This document shows, one piece after another, positions 1 to 8,773 of a stretch of 39,631 nucleotides of DNA. The notes under the pieces are model-generated. The model was not told the origin of the DNA. It ran no database searches and worked only from the letters and a program-made list of their open reading frames with translations. A program made the translations under genes and the position numbers. This DNA comes from Demequina sp. (lineage in GTDB: Bacteria; Actinomycetota; Actinomycetes; Actinomycetales; Demequinaceae): the NCBI RefSeq assembly GCF_016278775.1, contig NZ_JADQBF010000090.1, positions 1-39,631 of the forward strand, written 5' to 3'. Position 1 is the stretch's first letter. Every line of letters starts with the position of its first letter.

Positions 1-24
1 CTGGGCGCTTCTGATTGCCTGCCA

Positions 25-1446
25 TCAGTTCTCCTCTGCGAGCGACCAGCGCACGCCTTCTGCCGAGTCTTCGAGCACGATGCCCGCGGAGGCGAGCCTG
101 TCTCGGATGGCGTCGGCTGTCGCCCAATCCTTGGTGGCGCGAGCGGTGGCCCGCGCGGCAATGTCGGCGCGCACCAAGGTGTCGAGCGCGCCCATCGCGG
201 CCGAAGCCGCGGAGTCGGAAGCCGCCCACGTGGCGGACGCTGGGTCGAGGCCAAGTGTGTCGAGCATGGCCCGCACGTCGAGAAGCGCGGACGCGAGCGC
301 GTCCGTGTCTCCCGCAGTCGCGGCCGCATTGCCCGCACGCACGGTCTCGTGAACGTGAGCCAATGCTCGCGGCACCGCGAGGTCGTCGTCCATGGCCTCG
401 ACAAAGGGCACCGGCAGCGCGGCCGCGCGTACCTGCTCAGGCGTCGGCGCTCCTACCCGTTCGGTGGCACGCTTCACGAAGCCTGCCAACCGCGCCCACG
501 TGGCTGCGGCGTCGTCCATCGTGGCGTCAGAGTATTCGAGCATCGAGCGGTAGTGCACTTGCGCGAGCGCCAACCTGAGGGCGGGCGCGGGGTACCGCGC
601 CAGCACCTCGCTCACCAGCAGACCGTTGCCCAGCGACTTGGACATCTTGGCGCCTGACTGCGTCACCCATGCCGCGTGCATCCACACCTGCGCAAAGCCG
701 TATCCGGCGGCATGGGACTGGGCCTGTTCGTTCTCGTGGTGGGGGAAGCGCAAGTCGAGACCGCCGCCGTGGATGTCGAAGGTGTCGCCCAGGAAGCGGC
801 GCGCCATCGCGGAGCACTCAATGTGCCACCCCGGGCGGCCTGGACCCCACGGTGAGTCCCACGACGCGGTCTCGGGCTCGGTAGGCTTGCGCGCCTTCCA
901 CAGTGCAAAGTCGCGTGGGTCGCGCTTGTCCTCCGGCGGAGCATCCGGAGCGGCAGTGAGATCGTCGAGGCCCTGATTGGTAAGCGAGCCGTAGTCGGCG
1001 AACGAATGCACGTCAAAGTAGACGGAGCCGTCCTTCTCATACGCGTGACCGCGCTCGATCAGCCGGGAGATGAGCGCAAGAATCTCGGGGATGTGGCTGG
1101 TGGCTCGCGGCTCCGCCGCAGGAGGTAGCACCCCGACCGCCGTGTACCCGGCCTGGAACTCGCGCTCGTACCGCAGCGCCCACGCCCACCAGTCGGTACC
1201 GGCCTCTGCGGCCTTCACCAAGGTCTTGTCGTCGATGTCGGTGACGTTGCGCACCAGCGTCACGGTGAGGCCGGATCGCTCGAGCCAACGCTGAAGCACA
1301 TCCATCGCGACGGCACTGCGCAAGTGGCCCACGTGGGGGCTCGACTGCACCGTCGGCCCACACAGGTAAATGCCCACGTGGCCGGGCACGACCGGAACGA
1401 GGTCGCGCTCTTCACGGGTGGCGGTGTCAAACAGGCGCAGAGTCAC
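25..1446 (-). CDS. cysS: Cysteinyl-tRNA synthetase
   Basis: This gene encodes the class I enzyme that charges tRNA-Cys with cysteine in the cytoplasm. The 473-residue product has the N-terminal zinc-ligand cysteine C29 in YLCGPTV, the HIGH-type signature HVGH at 38-41, further zinc ligands in HIECS and FPHHENE, and KMSKS at 267-271. A DALR-type anticodon-binding domain and a helical tail follow. I start at the GTG giving VTLRLFDTA, which is where the family begins. The open frame extends 24 codons further upstream, but those residues look like noise and the GTG lies just after a TAACCT -10-like hexamer. The gene is last in the carD-ispD-ispF-cysS order known from mycobacteria, 232 bases after ispF. 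Length and motifs are complete, so the call is firm; only the start is inferred. Confidence 0.96.
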   Translation of the reverse strand: MTLRLFDTATREERDLVPVVPGHVGIYLCGPTVQSSPHVGHLRSAVAMDVLQRWLERSGLTVTLVRNVTDIDDKTLVKAAEAGTDWWAWALRYEREFQAGYTAVGVLPPAAEPRATSHIPEILALISRLIERGHAYEKDGSVYFDVHSFADYGSLTNQGLDDLTAAPDAPPEDKRDPRDFALWKARKPTEPETASWDSPWGPGRPGWHIECSAMARRFLGDTFDIHGGGLDLRFPHHENEQAQSHAAGYGFAQVWMHAAWVTQSGAKMSKSLGNGLLVSEVLARYPAPALRLALAQVHYRSMLEYSDATMDDAAATWARLAGFVKRATERVGAPTPEQVRAAALPVPFVEAMDDDLAVPRALAHVHETVRAGNAAATAGDTDALASALLDVRAMLDTLGLDPASATWAASDSAASAAMGALDTLVRADIAARATARATKDWATADAIRDRLASAGIVLEDSAEGVRWSLAEEN

Positions 1447-1453
1447 GTGTGCA

Positions 1454-1459
1454 AGGTTA
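1454..1459 (-). promoter_or_regulatory. -10-like element of cysS, apparently leaderless
   Basis: Read on the minus strand, TAACCT (pattern TAnnnT) lies 7 bases before the GTG start of cysS. No Shine-Dalgarno sequence is visible between them. This is the arrangement expected for a leaderless actinobacterial mRNA whose first base is the start codon. No convincing -35 is seen. Confidence 0.45.
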
Positions 1460-1678
1460 CCGGTCAACTCGAGTGAGGCCTCCGCCGCCCGCGCATTGCC
1501 CGCCGTCGCGCGCCGCACGCTGGACAGCGTGAACCCTGCCAGATGGCTCCCCGAACAGTTTGAACCGTTTCCATTGCGACACGCCGCGGATGTGAGGCCG
1601 CGCGTCGGCGTGTTCGGCGCGTCACCCCCCAGAACGGTTCAGAGTGCCGGTGGTGCCGGGTGCCGGGCACGGCCGACG

Positions 1679-2146
1679 CTAGGGGGCGGTGAGCAGCGCC
1701 GTCGCGATCGCCGCGAGTCCCTCGCCGCGGCCGGTGAGCCCAAGCCCATCTGTGGTGGTGGCTGACACGCTCACAGGAGCGCCGACGGCGGCGGACATGG
1801 CCTTTTCCGCCTCGGCCCTGCGCGGGCCAAGTTTGGGTCGGTTGCCGATCACTTGGACGGCGACGTTCGCGATGTCGAAGCCCGCCGCGCGCACGCGCGC
1901 GGCCGTCTCCGCGAGTAGCGCCGCGCCGGAGGCCCCTGCCCAGTCGGGCCAGTCCGTGCCAAAGTTCGAGCCCAGGTCGCCCAGGCCCGCGGCGGAAAAC
2001 AGCGCGTCACACACAGCGTGAGCCGCGACGTCCCCGTCGGAGTGCCCCGTCAGTGCCGTCTCGTCCGGCCACGACAATCCAGCGAGGTGCAAGCCACGTT
2101 CAGTGCCGAAAGAGTGTGTGTCGGTCCCAATGCCAGTGCGCATCAT
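1679..2146 (-). CDS. ispF: 2-C-methyl-D-erythritol 2,4-cyclodiphosphate synthase
   Basis: The enzyme converts 4-diphosphocytidyl-methylerythritol 2-phosphate to the cyclic diphosphate, the fifth step of the MEP isoprenoid pathway. The 155-residue product matches the usual family length. It shows the metal-binding GTDTHSF segment (D-x-H), [28 protein letters not shown], and the C-terminal [14 protein letters not shown]. The start is ATG at 2146 and overlaps the ispD stop as ATGA, so translation is probably coupled to ispD. A second ATG follows immediately. Having ispD and ispF side by side gives two MEP steps in one operon. Confidence 0.96.
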   Translation of the reverse strand: MMRTGIGTDTHSFGTERGLHLAGLSWPDETALTGHSDGDVAAHAVCDALFSAAGLGDLGSNFGTDWPDWAGASGAALLAETAARVRAAGFDIANVAVQVIGNRPKLGPRRAEAEKAMSAAVGAPVSVSATTTDGLGLTGRGEGLAAIATALLTAP

Positions 2147-2811
2147 CGCCCCATCCTCTGCTCGGCCGCCTCGACGTCCTCGGCGTACGTGATCTTCGCG
2201 CCGAGCGGATCCCCCTCGACCGTGCCCAACCGGAACCCATAGCGCTGCGCAATGGCTCCGTCGTCCGTCGCTTCGAAGCCCTCGGCTTGGGCCCGCGCGT
2301 GTGCCTCGCGCAACGCGCCCCAGACAAAGGCCTGCGGGGTCTGGACCGCGCCAAGAGTAGGGCGCGACAGGTACCGCACGTCGCCACCTACGCCAGACAC
2401 GATCGTGTCGACGACGGGCAGCACGGGGATGACGGCGTCGTGGCTCTCGAGCGCGTCAAGAAGCCGCCCAAACACCGCGACCGGCATGAACGGCCGTGCC
2501 GCGTCGTGCACCAGCACGGCATCGCGTGCGTCGAGGTCAGCGAGTGCGCTGAGCCCGAGCGCCACTGAAGCTTGCCTGCTAGCGCCACCAGCCACCACGT
2601 CCACGCGGGCGGAGACCCCGGCGACGGCATCGGCAAAGGCGCCAACGGCGTCGGCGGGGGCTGTGACCACGATGCGTTCGCACACGGAGGCGAGCGACGA
2701 CGCCGCCCACCTCACGAGCGGCGTTCCGCCGACGGTGACGAGGCCTTTGGGGATGTCGCGGCCAAGTCGAGAGCCGCTACCTGCGGCCGTCAGGACGGCC
2801 GCCGTTGTCAC
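2143..2811 (-). CDS. ispD: 2-C-methyl-D-erythritol 4-phosphate cytidylyltransferase
   Basis: IspD transfers CMP from CTP to methylerythritol 4-phosphate, the third MEP-pathway step. The 222-residue protein has the nucleotidyltransferase signature [18 protein letters not shown] near the N-terminus, then [10 protein letters not shown] and PVVDTI. I place the start at GTG 2811, which overlaps the carD stop as GTGA. The frame stays open 16 codons further into carD, but that stretch is unlike the family, whereas [11 protein letters not shown] is a normal IspD beginning. The 3' end overlaps ispF by 4 bases. The carD-ispD-ispF order is conserved across actinobacteria. Confidence 0.95.
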   Translation of the reverse strand: MTTAAVLTAAGSGSRLGRDIPKGLVTVGGTPLVRWAASSLASVCERIVVTAPADAVGAFADAVAGVSARVDVVAGGASRQASVALGLSALADLDARDAVLVHDAARPFMPVAVFGRLLDALESHDAVIPVLPVVDTIVSGVGGDVRYLSRPTLGAVQTPQAFVWGALREAHARAQAEGFEATDDGAIAQRYGFRLGTVEGDPLGAKITYAEDVEAAEQRMGR

Positions 2812-3290
2812 GAGGCGAGGACCGCGTCGAGTCGGGTTTCGGCAGTGGGCTCGTCGCACTTCTCTGCAAGAGCCAACTCGCTCACCAGAATCTGACGCGC
2901 CTTGGAGAGCATGCGCTTCTCGCCAGCGCTGAGGCCCTTGTCGGTGTCGCGCCGCGACAGGTCACGGACCACCTCTGCCACGCGGATCACGTCGCCAGAG
3001 GCAAGCTTCTCTACATTGGCCTTGTAACGGCGCGACCAGTTGGTCGGCTCCTCAATGTAGGGCTCCTTGAGGACCGCGAAGACCTTGAGCAGCCCGGCCT
3101 GGTCCACCACATCGCGAACGCCGACGAGGTCGACATTCTCTGCGGGCACCTCGATGGTGAGGTCGCCCTGGGCGACGCGGAGCTTGAGGTACATCTTCTC
3201 CTCGCCCCTGACCGTGCGCTTCTTGATGTCCTCGATCTGGGCCGCACCGTGGTGCGGATAGACGACTGTCTCGCCAACGACGAAGTTCAT
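2808..3290 (-). CDS. carD: CarD family transcriptional regulator
   Basis: CarD binds the RNA polymerase beta subunit and stabilises open complexes at rRNA and other promoters; it is a general regulator in actinobacteria. The 160-residue product starts [17 protein letters not shown], the typical CarD N-terminal polymerase-interaction domain (about 1-60). The C-terminal helical DNA-binding domain contains the conserved NWSRRYKAN segment. The start is ATG with a purine-rich AAGGGGAAA about 11 bases upstream. The gene heads the ispD-ispF run and is divergent from an LpqE-like lipoprotein gene, as in mycobacteria. Length and motifs are normal. Confidence 0.96.
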   Translation of the reverse strand: MNFVVGETVVYPHHGAAQIEDIKKRTVRGEEKMYLKLRVAQGDLTIEVPAENVDLVGVRDVVDQAGLLKVFAVLKEPYIEEPTNWSRRYKANVEKLASGDVIRVAEVVRDLSRRDTDKGLSAGEKRMLSKARQILVSELALAEKCDEPTAETRLDAVLAS

Positions 3291-3322
3291 GTGTGTCCGT
3301 TTCCCCTTCGATCCGAGGGCCT

Positions 3323-3328
3323 AGTCTA
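3323..3328 (-). promoter_or_regulatory. Candidate -10 of carD
   Basis: On the minus strand the sequence reads TGGTAGACT, an extended -10 (TGn before TAGACT) about 32 bases upstream of the carD ATG. I see no good -35 at the expected distance, so the call rests on the -10 pattern and its position in the divergent gap. Confidence 0.3.
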
Positions 3329-3461
3329 CCACCGCGATCGAGTGCTATACAGGTCGGTTACGGGATGAGCGGGCAACGACACGCGGTGGAGCCCGGCTGC
3401 GGCCTGCCGGTATCCTGTGTCACGTCCCCTCCCGCGAACGTCCCCCGCGAAAGGAAATCTC

Positions 3462-3941
3462 GTGCACTCACGCGCGAAGGTTGCCGCCGTAGCCATCGGC
3501 GCCATGCTGATCCTGAGCTCCTGCTCGCTCAACGCGAGCATCACCACGTCAGACCAGTACGACCCGTCGGACGGTACCGCCGTCGCCGTGGGAGACGTGC
3601 GTGCGTTGAACATCCTGCTCGTGACGACCGCCGAGGGGGAGCCAGCCGCCCTCGTAGGGGCCCTGTACAACGACCACGAGACCGCAGATGCCACCGTCAC
3701 GATCGCCGTTGGCAACACCGAGGAGACGTACGAGATCGCACCCATGGAGGGCGTCCAACTGGGCGTGGCCGAAGGCACGGAGGAGTTCATCACGATCGCG
3801 CCCACCGACCCAGGGCTGTTCAGCGACTACACCGTCACCGTCGCAGGGGCAGGGGCGGCCACCGGCGCGCTCCCCGTTGTAGACGGCACGCTTCCGGAGT
3901 ACGCCGACGTGCTGGTGGACCTCGCAGTCGCCTTACCGTAG
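3462..3941 (+). CDS. LpqE-like small lipoprotein
   Basis: This is a predicted 159-residue exported lipoprotein of unknown biochemical role. The N-terminus (VHSRAKVAAVAIG...) carries a positively charged region, a hydrophobic stretch and a lipobox ending LSSC, so C21 would be the lipidated residue. The remainder is beta-rich and acidic, without catalytic motifs I recognise. I use the GTG at 3462 because AAAGGAAA lies 4-11 bases upstream; an ATG at 3417 in the same frame precedes that site and adds residues that spoil the signal peptide. The position divergent from carD matches that of LpqE in mycobacteria, which supports homology, though I could not align them. It converges on pstB with only 18 bases between. 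Confidence 0.75.
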   Translation: MHSRAKVAAVAIGAMLILSSCSLNASITTSDQYDPSDGTAVAVGDVRALNILLVTTAEGEPAALVGALYNDHETADATVTIAVGNTEETYEIAPMEGVQLGVAEGTEEFITIAPTDPGLFSDYTVTVAGAGAATGALPVVDGTLPEYADVLVDLAVALP

Positions 3942-3959
3942 CCACCCGGCCCTTGGGGC

Positions 3960-4739
3960 CTAACCGAAGCGGCCGGAGATGTAGTCCTCTGTGGCCCTCT
4001 CGGACGGCGCGGAGAAGATCGTTGTGGTGTCGTTCATCTCGATGAGTTTGCCGGGCTTGCCCGTCCCGGCGATGTTGAAGAACGCGGTCTTCTCCGACAC
4101 CCGCGCAGCCTGTTGCATGTTGTGCGTCACGATCACGATCGTGTAGTTGGCCTTGAGTTCTTGAATCAGGTCCTCAATGGCGAGCGTGGAGATCGGGTCG
4201 AGGGCCGAGCATGGCTCATCCATCAGCACCACGTCAGGCTTGATCGCGATCGCGCGGGCAATGCACAGGCGCTGCTGCTGTCCGCCCGACAGCGAGGATC
4301 CTGGCTTGTCGAGACGGTCCTTGACCTCATCCCACAGATTCGATCCCCGCAGCGACGACTCCACGAGCTCCTCCGTGTCCGCCTTGGACATCCGCCTGTT
4401 GTTGAGCTTCACTCCAGCCACCACGTTCTCGGCGATCGACATCGTGGGAAATGGGTTGGGGCGCTGGAAGACCATGCCGACGTGGCGGCGCACCGCCACC
4501 GGGTCCACCGACGAGTCGTACAGATTGGCGCCATCCATGAGCACCTCGCCCTCGACGCGTGCGCCAGGGATGACCTCGTGCATGCGGTTGAGCGTGCGCA
4601 GGAACGTGGACTTGCCGCAACCGGAAGGGCCGATCAGTGCCGTCACGGAGTTGGGCTCGATCGCGAGCGAGACGTCTTCCACAGCGAGGAAGTTGCTGTA
4701 ATAGACGTTCAGGTTGTTGACGTCAATGCGCTTGGCCAC
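3960..4739 (-). CDS. pstB: Phosphate ABC transporter ATP-binding protein PstB
   Basis: PstB is the cytoplasmic ATPase that powers high-affinity phosphate import through PstC and PstA. The 259-residue protein shows Walker A GPSGCGKS, the Q-loop in [11 protein letters not shown], the ABC signature LSGGQQQR, Walker B VVLMDEP with CSALDP, and the switch histidine in [22 protein letters not shown] is typical of PstB. The start is GTG at 4739 ([10 protein letters not shown]), preceded by AAAGGAA. The frame is open a further 60 codons into pstA, but those codons are an out-of-frame read of pstA. It is the last gene of pstSCAB, 11 bases after pstA. Confidence 0.97.
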   Translation of the reverse strand: MAKRIDVNNLNVYYSNFLAVEDVSLAIEPNSVTALIGPSGCGKSTFLRTLNRMHEVIPGARVEGEVLMDGANLYDSSVDPVAVRRHVGMVFQRPNPFPTMSIAENVVAGVKLNNRRMSKADTEELVESSLRGSNLWDEVKDRLDKPGSSLSGGQQQRLCIARAIAIKPDVVLMDEPCSALDPISTLAIEDLIQELKANYTIVIVTHNMQQAARVSEKTAFFNIAGTGKPGKLIEMNDTTTIFSAPSERATEDYISGRFG

Positions 4740-4750
4740 GTGGGATTCCT

Positions 4751-5713
4751 TTACCGACTGGTCTTGGGGGAGAAGTACTTGGCGATGAGGCGGGCAATGA
4801 GGTTGAGCGCCATCACGATGAGGATGAGGACGAACGCAGCGGCCCAGGCGCGCGTCTCCGCGATGTTGGCCACGCAGGCGATCGTCTCGTCGTTGCAGGG
4901 AGCATCGCCCTTGCGCCATTCGGCCACGATGTACACGGGCAAGCTCATCATGCGCCCGTCAAACAGGTTGTAGTTCAGGGAGTCCGCGACGCCCACGGCG
5001 ATCAGCAACGGTGCGGTTTCCCCGATGACTCGGGCGATCGAGAGCGTCACGCCGGTCGTGATCCCGGCAATCGCCGTGCGCAAGACCACCTTCAGGATTG
5101 TCAACCACTTGGGGACGCCTAGGGCGTAGGAGGCCTCGCGCAACTCGTTGGGCACGAGCCGCAACATCTCCTCGGAGGAACGCACCACTACCGGGATCAT
5201 AAGTACCGACAGCGCGACGGCGCCGACGATGCCGAGCTTGGTACCCGGCCCTACCAGGATGGCGAACACTGCATAGGCGAAGAGGCCCGCAACGATCGAC
5301 GGGATTCCCGTCATCACGTCGACAAAGAAGGTCACGGAACGCTTGAGCCACCCCGTGCCGTATTCCACCAGGTAGATCGAGGTCAACAGGCCGATCGGCA
5401 CGGAGATTGCCGTCGCCGCCAAGGTGATGATGACGGTCCCCCACACGGCGTGGAGGATGCCACCTTCTGGCATTCCTCCGAAGATCCCCCGCATCGTCTG
5501 ATTCAGGAAGTCGAGATTGAAGTTCGAGTCGCCATTCGCGTCGACGAAGAACCGGTCAAGACCGCGAGTGACCACCGTAACGGAGAGCCAGACCAGCGGT
5601 ATCAGCGCTGTGAGGAACGCTCCGTAGATGAGCACCGCCATACCGGTGTTCGTCCACTTGCGCTGCCTGGTGAGTTCACCAAGTGGCGAGGACTCCATGG
5701 TCCGGGTTGCCAT
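4751..5713 (-). CDS. pstA: Phosphate ABC transporter permease PstA
   Basis: PstA is one of two inner-membrane permeases of the Pst phosphate importer. The 320-residue product has a charged cytoplasmic N-terminus, about six hydrophobic segments starting near residue 25, and the EAA-type loop that contacts PstB ([23 protein letters not shown]). The start at ATG 5713 overlaps the pstC stop as ATGA and has GGAG upstream, so it is probably translationally coupled to pstC. An ATG six codons further in is an alternative. Upstream in-frame codons belong to pstC in another frame. Confidence 0.96.
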   Translation of the reverse strand: MATRTMESSPLGELTRQRKWTNTGMAVLIYGAFLTALIPLVWLSVTVVTRGLDRFFVDANGDSNFNLDFLNQTMRGIFGGMPEGGILHAVWGTVIITLAATAISVPIGLLTSIYLVEYGTGWLKRSVTFFVDVMTGIPSIVAGLFAYAVFAILVGPGTKLGIVGAVALSVLMIPVVVRSSEEMLRLVPNELREASYALGVPKWLTILKVVLRTAIAGITTGVTLSIARVIGETAPLLIAVGVADSLNYNLFDGRMMSLPVYIVAEWRKGDAPCNDETIACVANIAETRAWAAAFVLILIVMALNLIARLIAKYFSPKTSR

Positions 5714-6717
5714 CAGTTCGCTCCAGAGAATTCGGCCCGACGGGACACAACCCAGCGGGCAAGCATATTCACCAGCAGGGTGATCACAAACAAGGCCAGC
5801 CCCATGGCGACAAGTGCGGATACTCCGGCGCCGTTGGCCTCGGGGAACTGGAGTGCGATATAGGCAGCAATCGTGTTGTGCTGGCCCGCCTGCAGGAGTG
5901 AGGGGAGGTAACTGAGGCCGGGGGAAAGAATCATGTACACGGCCATGGTCTCGCCCAGTGCACGGCCCAGACCGAGCATCGTGGCCCCGATCATGCCTGG
6001 GCGGCCGAACGGGATGACCGCCATGCGGATCATCTCCCAACGAGTCGCGCCCATCGCGAGAGCCGCCTCCTCGTGCAACACGGGGGTCTGGAGGAACACC
6101 TCTCGCGTTACCGCGGTAATGATGGGGATGATCATGATCGCGAGCACTATTCCTGCCGACAGGGCAACCCGGCCCGTTGCCGACACCTCCCCGGTCGACG
6201 GGTCGGGAGCGAAGAGGGGTATCCACCCCAAGGTGGAGCCAAGCCACTGGTAGAAGGGCTGCAGCACAGGTACCACCACGATCGCACCCCAAAGCCCGTA
6301 CACCACGGAAGGGATGGCGGCGAGCAAGTCGATGAGGTATCCCAGGCCAGCGGCGAGCCGTCGCGGCGCGTAATGGGAGATGAACAGTGCGATTCCAAAC
6401 GACAAGGGGGCGGCGATGGTCAGTGCGATCGCCGAGATGAGCACGGTGCCGAATACCAGGTACCCGATGGTCGCGATCAGCGTCTCGTTCGCCTCAGTGC
6501 CCAGCCAGCCCACCTTCTCATCGAGGGCCGCCGCGGACGATGTCATCGCTGGCCACGCCTCGATCAGCAGGAACGTTGCGACGGCGGCGAGGGTGACAAG
6601 AATGAGACTCGCCGCGCCAGCTGACAGACCGCCGAAGGCGCGGTCCGCGAAGGCGCTCCGGCGGGTCGAAAATTGGGCTTTGGTGCCGTGGGAAGCGAGT
6701 TCCTGCGGAGTAGTCAC
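5713..6717 (-). CDS. pstC: Phosphate ABC transporter permease PstC
   Basis: PstC is the partner permease of PstA in the Pst importer. The 334-residue protein has a cytoplasmic N-terminus of about 30 residues, about six membrane segments, and the EAA loop EEAALAMGATRWEMIRMAVIP. A sizeable extracytoplasmic loop follows the first membrane segment. The start is GTG at 6717 with GGAAAG 9-14 bases upstream. The gene follows pstS after an 88-base gap occupied by a strong stem-loop, and its stop overlaps the pstA start. Confidence 0.96.
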   Translation of the reverse strand: MTTPQELASHGTKAQFSTRRSAFADRAFGGLSAGAASLILVTLAAVATFLLIEAWPAMTSSAAALDEKVGWLGTEANETLIATIGYLVFGTVLISAIALTIAAPLSFGIALFISHYAPRRLAAGLGYLIDLLAAIPSVVYGLWGAIVVVPVLQPFYQWLGSTLGWIPLFAPDPSTGEVSATGRVALSAGIVLAIMIIPIITAVTREVFLQTPVLHEEAALAMGATRWEMIRMAVIPFGRPGMIGATMLGLGRALGETMAVYMILSPGLSYLPSLLQAGQHNTIAAYIALQFPEANGAGVSALVAMGLALFVITLLVNMLARWVVSRRAEFSGAN

Positions 6718-6750
6718 GCGCGCTCTTTCCGTAGGTTGCGGTGAGTTGGC

Positions 6751-6786
6751 GATGGTGGGCCCATCCTTGCGGATGAGCCCACCATC
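6751..6786 (-). terminator. pstS-pstC intercistronic stem-loop with GCAA tetraloop
   Basis: As minus-strand RNA, a 16-bp stem closes on the tetraloop GCAA (a GNRA loop). All 16 pairs form, one of them G-U. On the plus strand the same position would be an A-C mismatch, so the structure favours the transcribed strand. It begins 20 bases after the pstS stop and ends 33 bases before the pstC start. There is no U-run after it, so it may be a 3' stability element or partial terminator that raises pstS mRNA over pstCAB, not a full intrinsic terminator. Confidence 0.8.
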
Positions 6787-6805
6787 GGTCCAGTCCTAGG
6801 GCGGG

Positions 6806-7927
6806 CTAGCCTGCTGCGATCGTGTCGAGGATCGCGGTCACCCGAGCGCCGAGCTCGTCGCCGATCGGCGAGGAGCCAGCGGCGTCCGCGGCGGCTTGCT
6901 GACCTTCAGCCGAGGCGACGTACTTGAGGTACTCGGTGACAAGTGCCCGCTCGGTCTCGTCGTCGTACTGCTGGCACACGAGGTGGTAGGAGACCAGGAC
7001 GATCGGGTACGCGCCCGCAGCGTCGGGCGTGCGGTCGAGTTCGTACGCCAGGTCGTTCTCACCGTTCGCACCCTCCGACAGAGGCGAGGACGTCACGACT
7101 GCGGCGGCGGCCTCAGGCGAGTACGGCACGTACTCTCCGTTGACCTCAACCGCGACGGTGCCCAGGTCGCCGGCGCGCGAGGCGTCAACGTAGGCAAAGG
7201 AACCGGGCGTGTCCTGAACGATCTGCATCTGACCGGAGGTCGCGGGGCCCGACTCGCCGACGTTCACAGGCCAGTTGCCCGTGACCTCGTACGGCCAGTC
7301 CGCGGGAGCGGCCGCCGCGAGATAGTCGACGAAGTTCTCGGTGGTGCCGGACTCATCCGCGCGGTAGACCGGGGTGATCGGGTCGGACGGCAGATCAGCG
7401 TCGGGGTTCAGGTCGGCGATGGCCGGGTCGTCCCACGCCGTGACCTTTCCGTCGAAGATCTGTGCGATCAGGGCGGGAGTCATGTTGAGCGAGTCAATTC
7501 CGTCGACGTTGAACACCACCGCGATCGGCGAGATGTACAGCGGCAGGTGGACGGCACCGGAGTCTCCGTCGCACGCCATGGCCGCAGCCGCGTACTCCTC
7601 GGAGTCCATCAGCGCGTCCGAGCCAGCGAACGACACAGCGCCCTCGCCGAATTGCGTACGGCCACCGCCAGAGCCGATGGGGTCGTAGTTGACAGTGGCA
7701 TCAGGGTTGAGCGCCTGGAAACCAGCTCGCCATGCGGCGACCGCGGCTTCCTGAGAAGACGCGCCCGCGCCGCTAATGGAGCCGGAGAGCGACGCGGTGG
7801 TCTCTGTCTCGGTACCACCACTCGTCTCGGTGGACTCGGTCTCCTCGTTGGAGGGCGAGCAGGCGGCGAGCAGCAGGGAGAGCGCGGCCGCGGAGGCGAC
7901 GGCACCCGAGCGAAGTGCGATATTCAC
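6806..7927 (-). CDS. pstS: Phosphate-binding lipoprotein PstS
   Basis: PstS captures inorganic phosphate outside the membrane and delivers it to PstCA. The 373-residue precursor has a lipoprotein signal peptide with lipobox LAAC (lipidated C23) and a Thr/Glu/Ser-rich linker to about residue 48. The phosphate-binding domain follows, with GSGGGRTQF, SFAGSDA and YRADESGTTENF, the segments that contact phosphate in this family. The start is GTG 7927 with GAGGAAA upstream. It is the first gene of pstSCAB and is preceded by a PHO-box array. The low-complexity linker is common in Gram-positive lipoproteins. Confidence 0.96.
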   Translation of the reverse strand: MNIALRSGAVASAAALSLLLAACSPSNEETESTETSGGTETETTASLSGSISGAGASSQEAAVAAWRAGFQALNPDATVNYDPIGSGGGRTQFGEGAVSFAGSDALMDSEEYAAAAMACDGDSGAVHLPLYISPIAVVFNVDGIDSLNMTPALIAQIFDGKVTAWDDPAIADLNPDADLPSDPITPVYRADESGTTENFVDYLAAAAPADWPYEVTGNWPVNVGESGPATSGQMQIVQDTPGSFAYVDASRAGDLGTVAVEVNGEYVPYSPEAAAAVVTSSPLSEGANGENDLAYELDRTPDAAGAYPIVLVSYHLVCQQYDDETERALVTEYLKYVASAEGQQAAADAAGSSPIGDELGARVTAILDTIAAG

Positions 7928-7990
7928 AGAATTTCCTCACGTATTGAGAACGTCCCGGCGTTTGCCGGTCGAGTCCCACGCTAAGGACGC

Positions 7991-8043
7991 AAGGTAACGG
8001 GCGTTGGCGAAAGCCGTGAACGCACGGTGAACGTTCGGTGAAC
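7991..8043 (-). promoter_or_regulatory. pst promoter: three-unit PHO box plus -10
   Basis: On the minus strand three heptamers, GTTCACC, GTTCACC and GTTCACG, begin at 8043, 8032 and 8021, exactly 11 bases apart. This is the unit and spacing of the Streptomyces PhoP-type PHO box. The third repeat ends 18 bases before TACCTT (7996-7991), a TAnnnT -10, so it occupies the -35 position as expected for an activator that replaces the -35 contact. The pstS start is about 64 bases downstream. Repeat geometry is seen directly; binding by the adjacent response regulator is inferred. Confidence 0.82.
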
Positions 8044-8063
8044 GCACATCACGGTTCGACAAC

Positions 8064-8080
8064 GCCCCCCGTTTGGGGGC
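8064..8080 (-). terminator. Short GC hairpin after the response-regulator gene
   Basis: A six-bp GCCCCC/GGGGGC stem with a five-base loop lies directly after the stop codon of the response-regulator gene. It probably separates regulator transcription from the pst promoter. No T-run follows, so termination is uncertain. Confidence 0.45.
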
Positions 8081-8773
8081 CTATGGCTCGAAGGTGTAGC
8101 CGACGCCACGCACCGTGAGCAGGTGTCGCGGCGAGCCGGGCTCTTGCTCGATGCGACCGCGAAGTCGCTTGATGTGGACATCAAGAGTCTTGGTGTCGCC
8201 GTAGTAGTCGGCACCCCAGACGCGGTCGATGATCACCTGGCGGGTGAGCACGCGACCAGCATTGGAGACGAGCAGATGAAAGAGCGCGAACTCCTTTGGC
8301 GGCACCGACTGTGCCACATCGTCCTTGGAGACCGTGAGCCGCTCCGGGTCAAGAGTGAACCCCCCGACAGTAAGCCGCGTCGGCTCGTCCTGGAGGTCCA
8401 CAGGGATCGATGCCGTACGGCGCAACACGTTGCGCACCCGAGCCACGAGCTCCCGACCGCTGTACGGCTTGGTGACGTAGTCGTCGGCGCCCAATTCCAG
8501 GCCGATGATCTTGTCGATCTGATCGTCGCGAGCGGTCACCATCACCACGGGCACATCTGAGCGCGCCCTGATAGCCCGGAACACATCCGTCCCCGACACC
8601 TCGGGAAGCATCAGGTCAAGAAGCACGACGTCGGCTCCGTCGCGTTCGAACGCATCGATTCCCTCCCGTCCGTTCGCTGCGAGGGTGACGCGGAAACCCT
8701 CGCGCTCGAAGATGAAGCGCAGCGAGTCGCGGTAGGTCTCCTCGTCCTCGACGATCAACACGTGGTCGCTCAT
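8081..8773 (-). CDS. OmpR-family phosphate response regulator (RegX3/PhoP type)
   Basis: This is the response regulator of the phosphate two-component system. The 230-residue protein has a receiver domain (about 1-118) with the acidic pair E9/D10, phospho-acceptor D53 in VVLLDLMLP, and the lysine of TKPYSGREL. A winged-helix DNA-binding domain follows (about 130-230, DVHIKRLRGRIE and VRGVGYTFEP). It resembles mycobacterial RegX3 and Streptomyces PhoP. The start overlaps the kinase stop as ATGA. It sits between its kinase and the PHO box of pstS, so it should activate pstSCAB under phosphate limitation. Confidence 0.93.
   Translation of the reverse strand: MSDHVLIVEDEETYRDSLRFIFEREGFRVTLAANGREGIDAFERDGADVVLLDLMLPEVSGTDVFRAIRARSDVPVVMVTARDDQIDKIIGLELGADDYVTKPYSGRELVARVRNVLRRTASIPVDLQDEPTRLTVGGFTLDPERLTVSKDDVAQSVPPKEFALFHLLVSNAGRVLTRQVIIDRVWGADYYGDTKTLDVHIKRLRGRIEQEPGSPRHLLTVRGVGYTFEP

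Noticed and set aside
1562-1640. GAACCGTT and AACGGTTC inverted copies in the ispF-cysS gap
   Set aside because: The 8-base arms are 63 bases apart and unrelated to a start codon or promoter. I could not distinguish this from chance.
1464-1670. 68-codon open frame on the minus strand between ispF and cysS
   Set aside because: Arg-rich composition typical of a chance frame in GC-rich DNA, no ribosome-binding site and no recognisable motif.
4740-4919. 60-codon N-terminal extension of pstB
   Set aside because: It lies inside pstA in another frame, is His/Arg-rich, and a good ribosome-binding site precedes GTG 4739.
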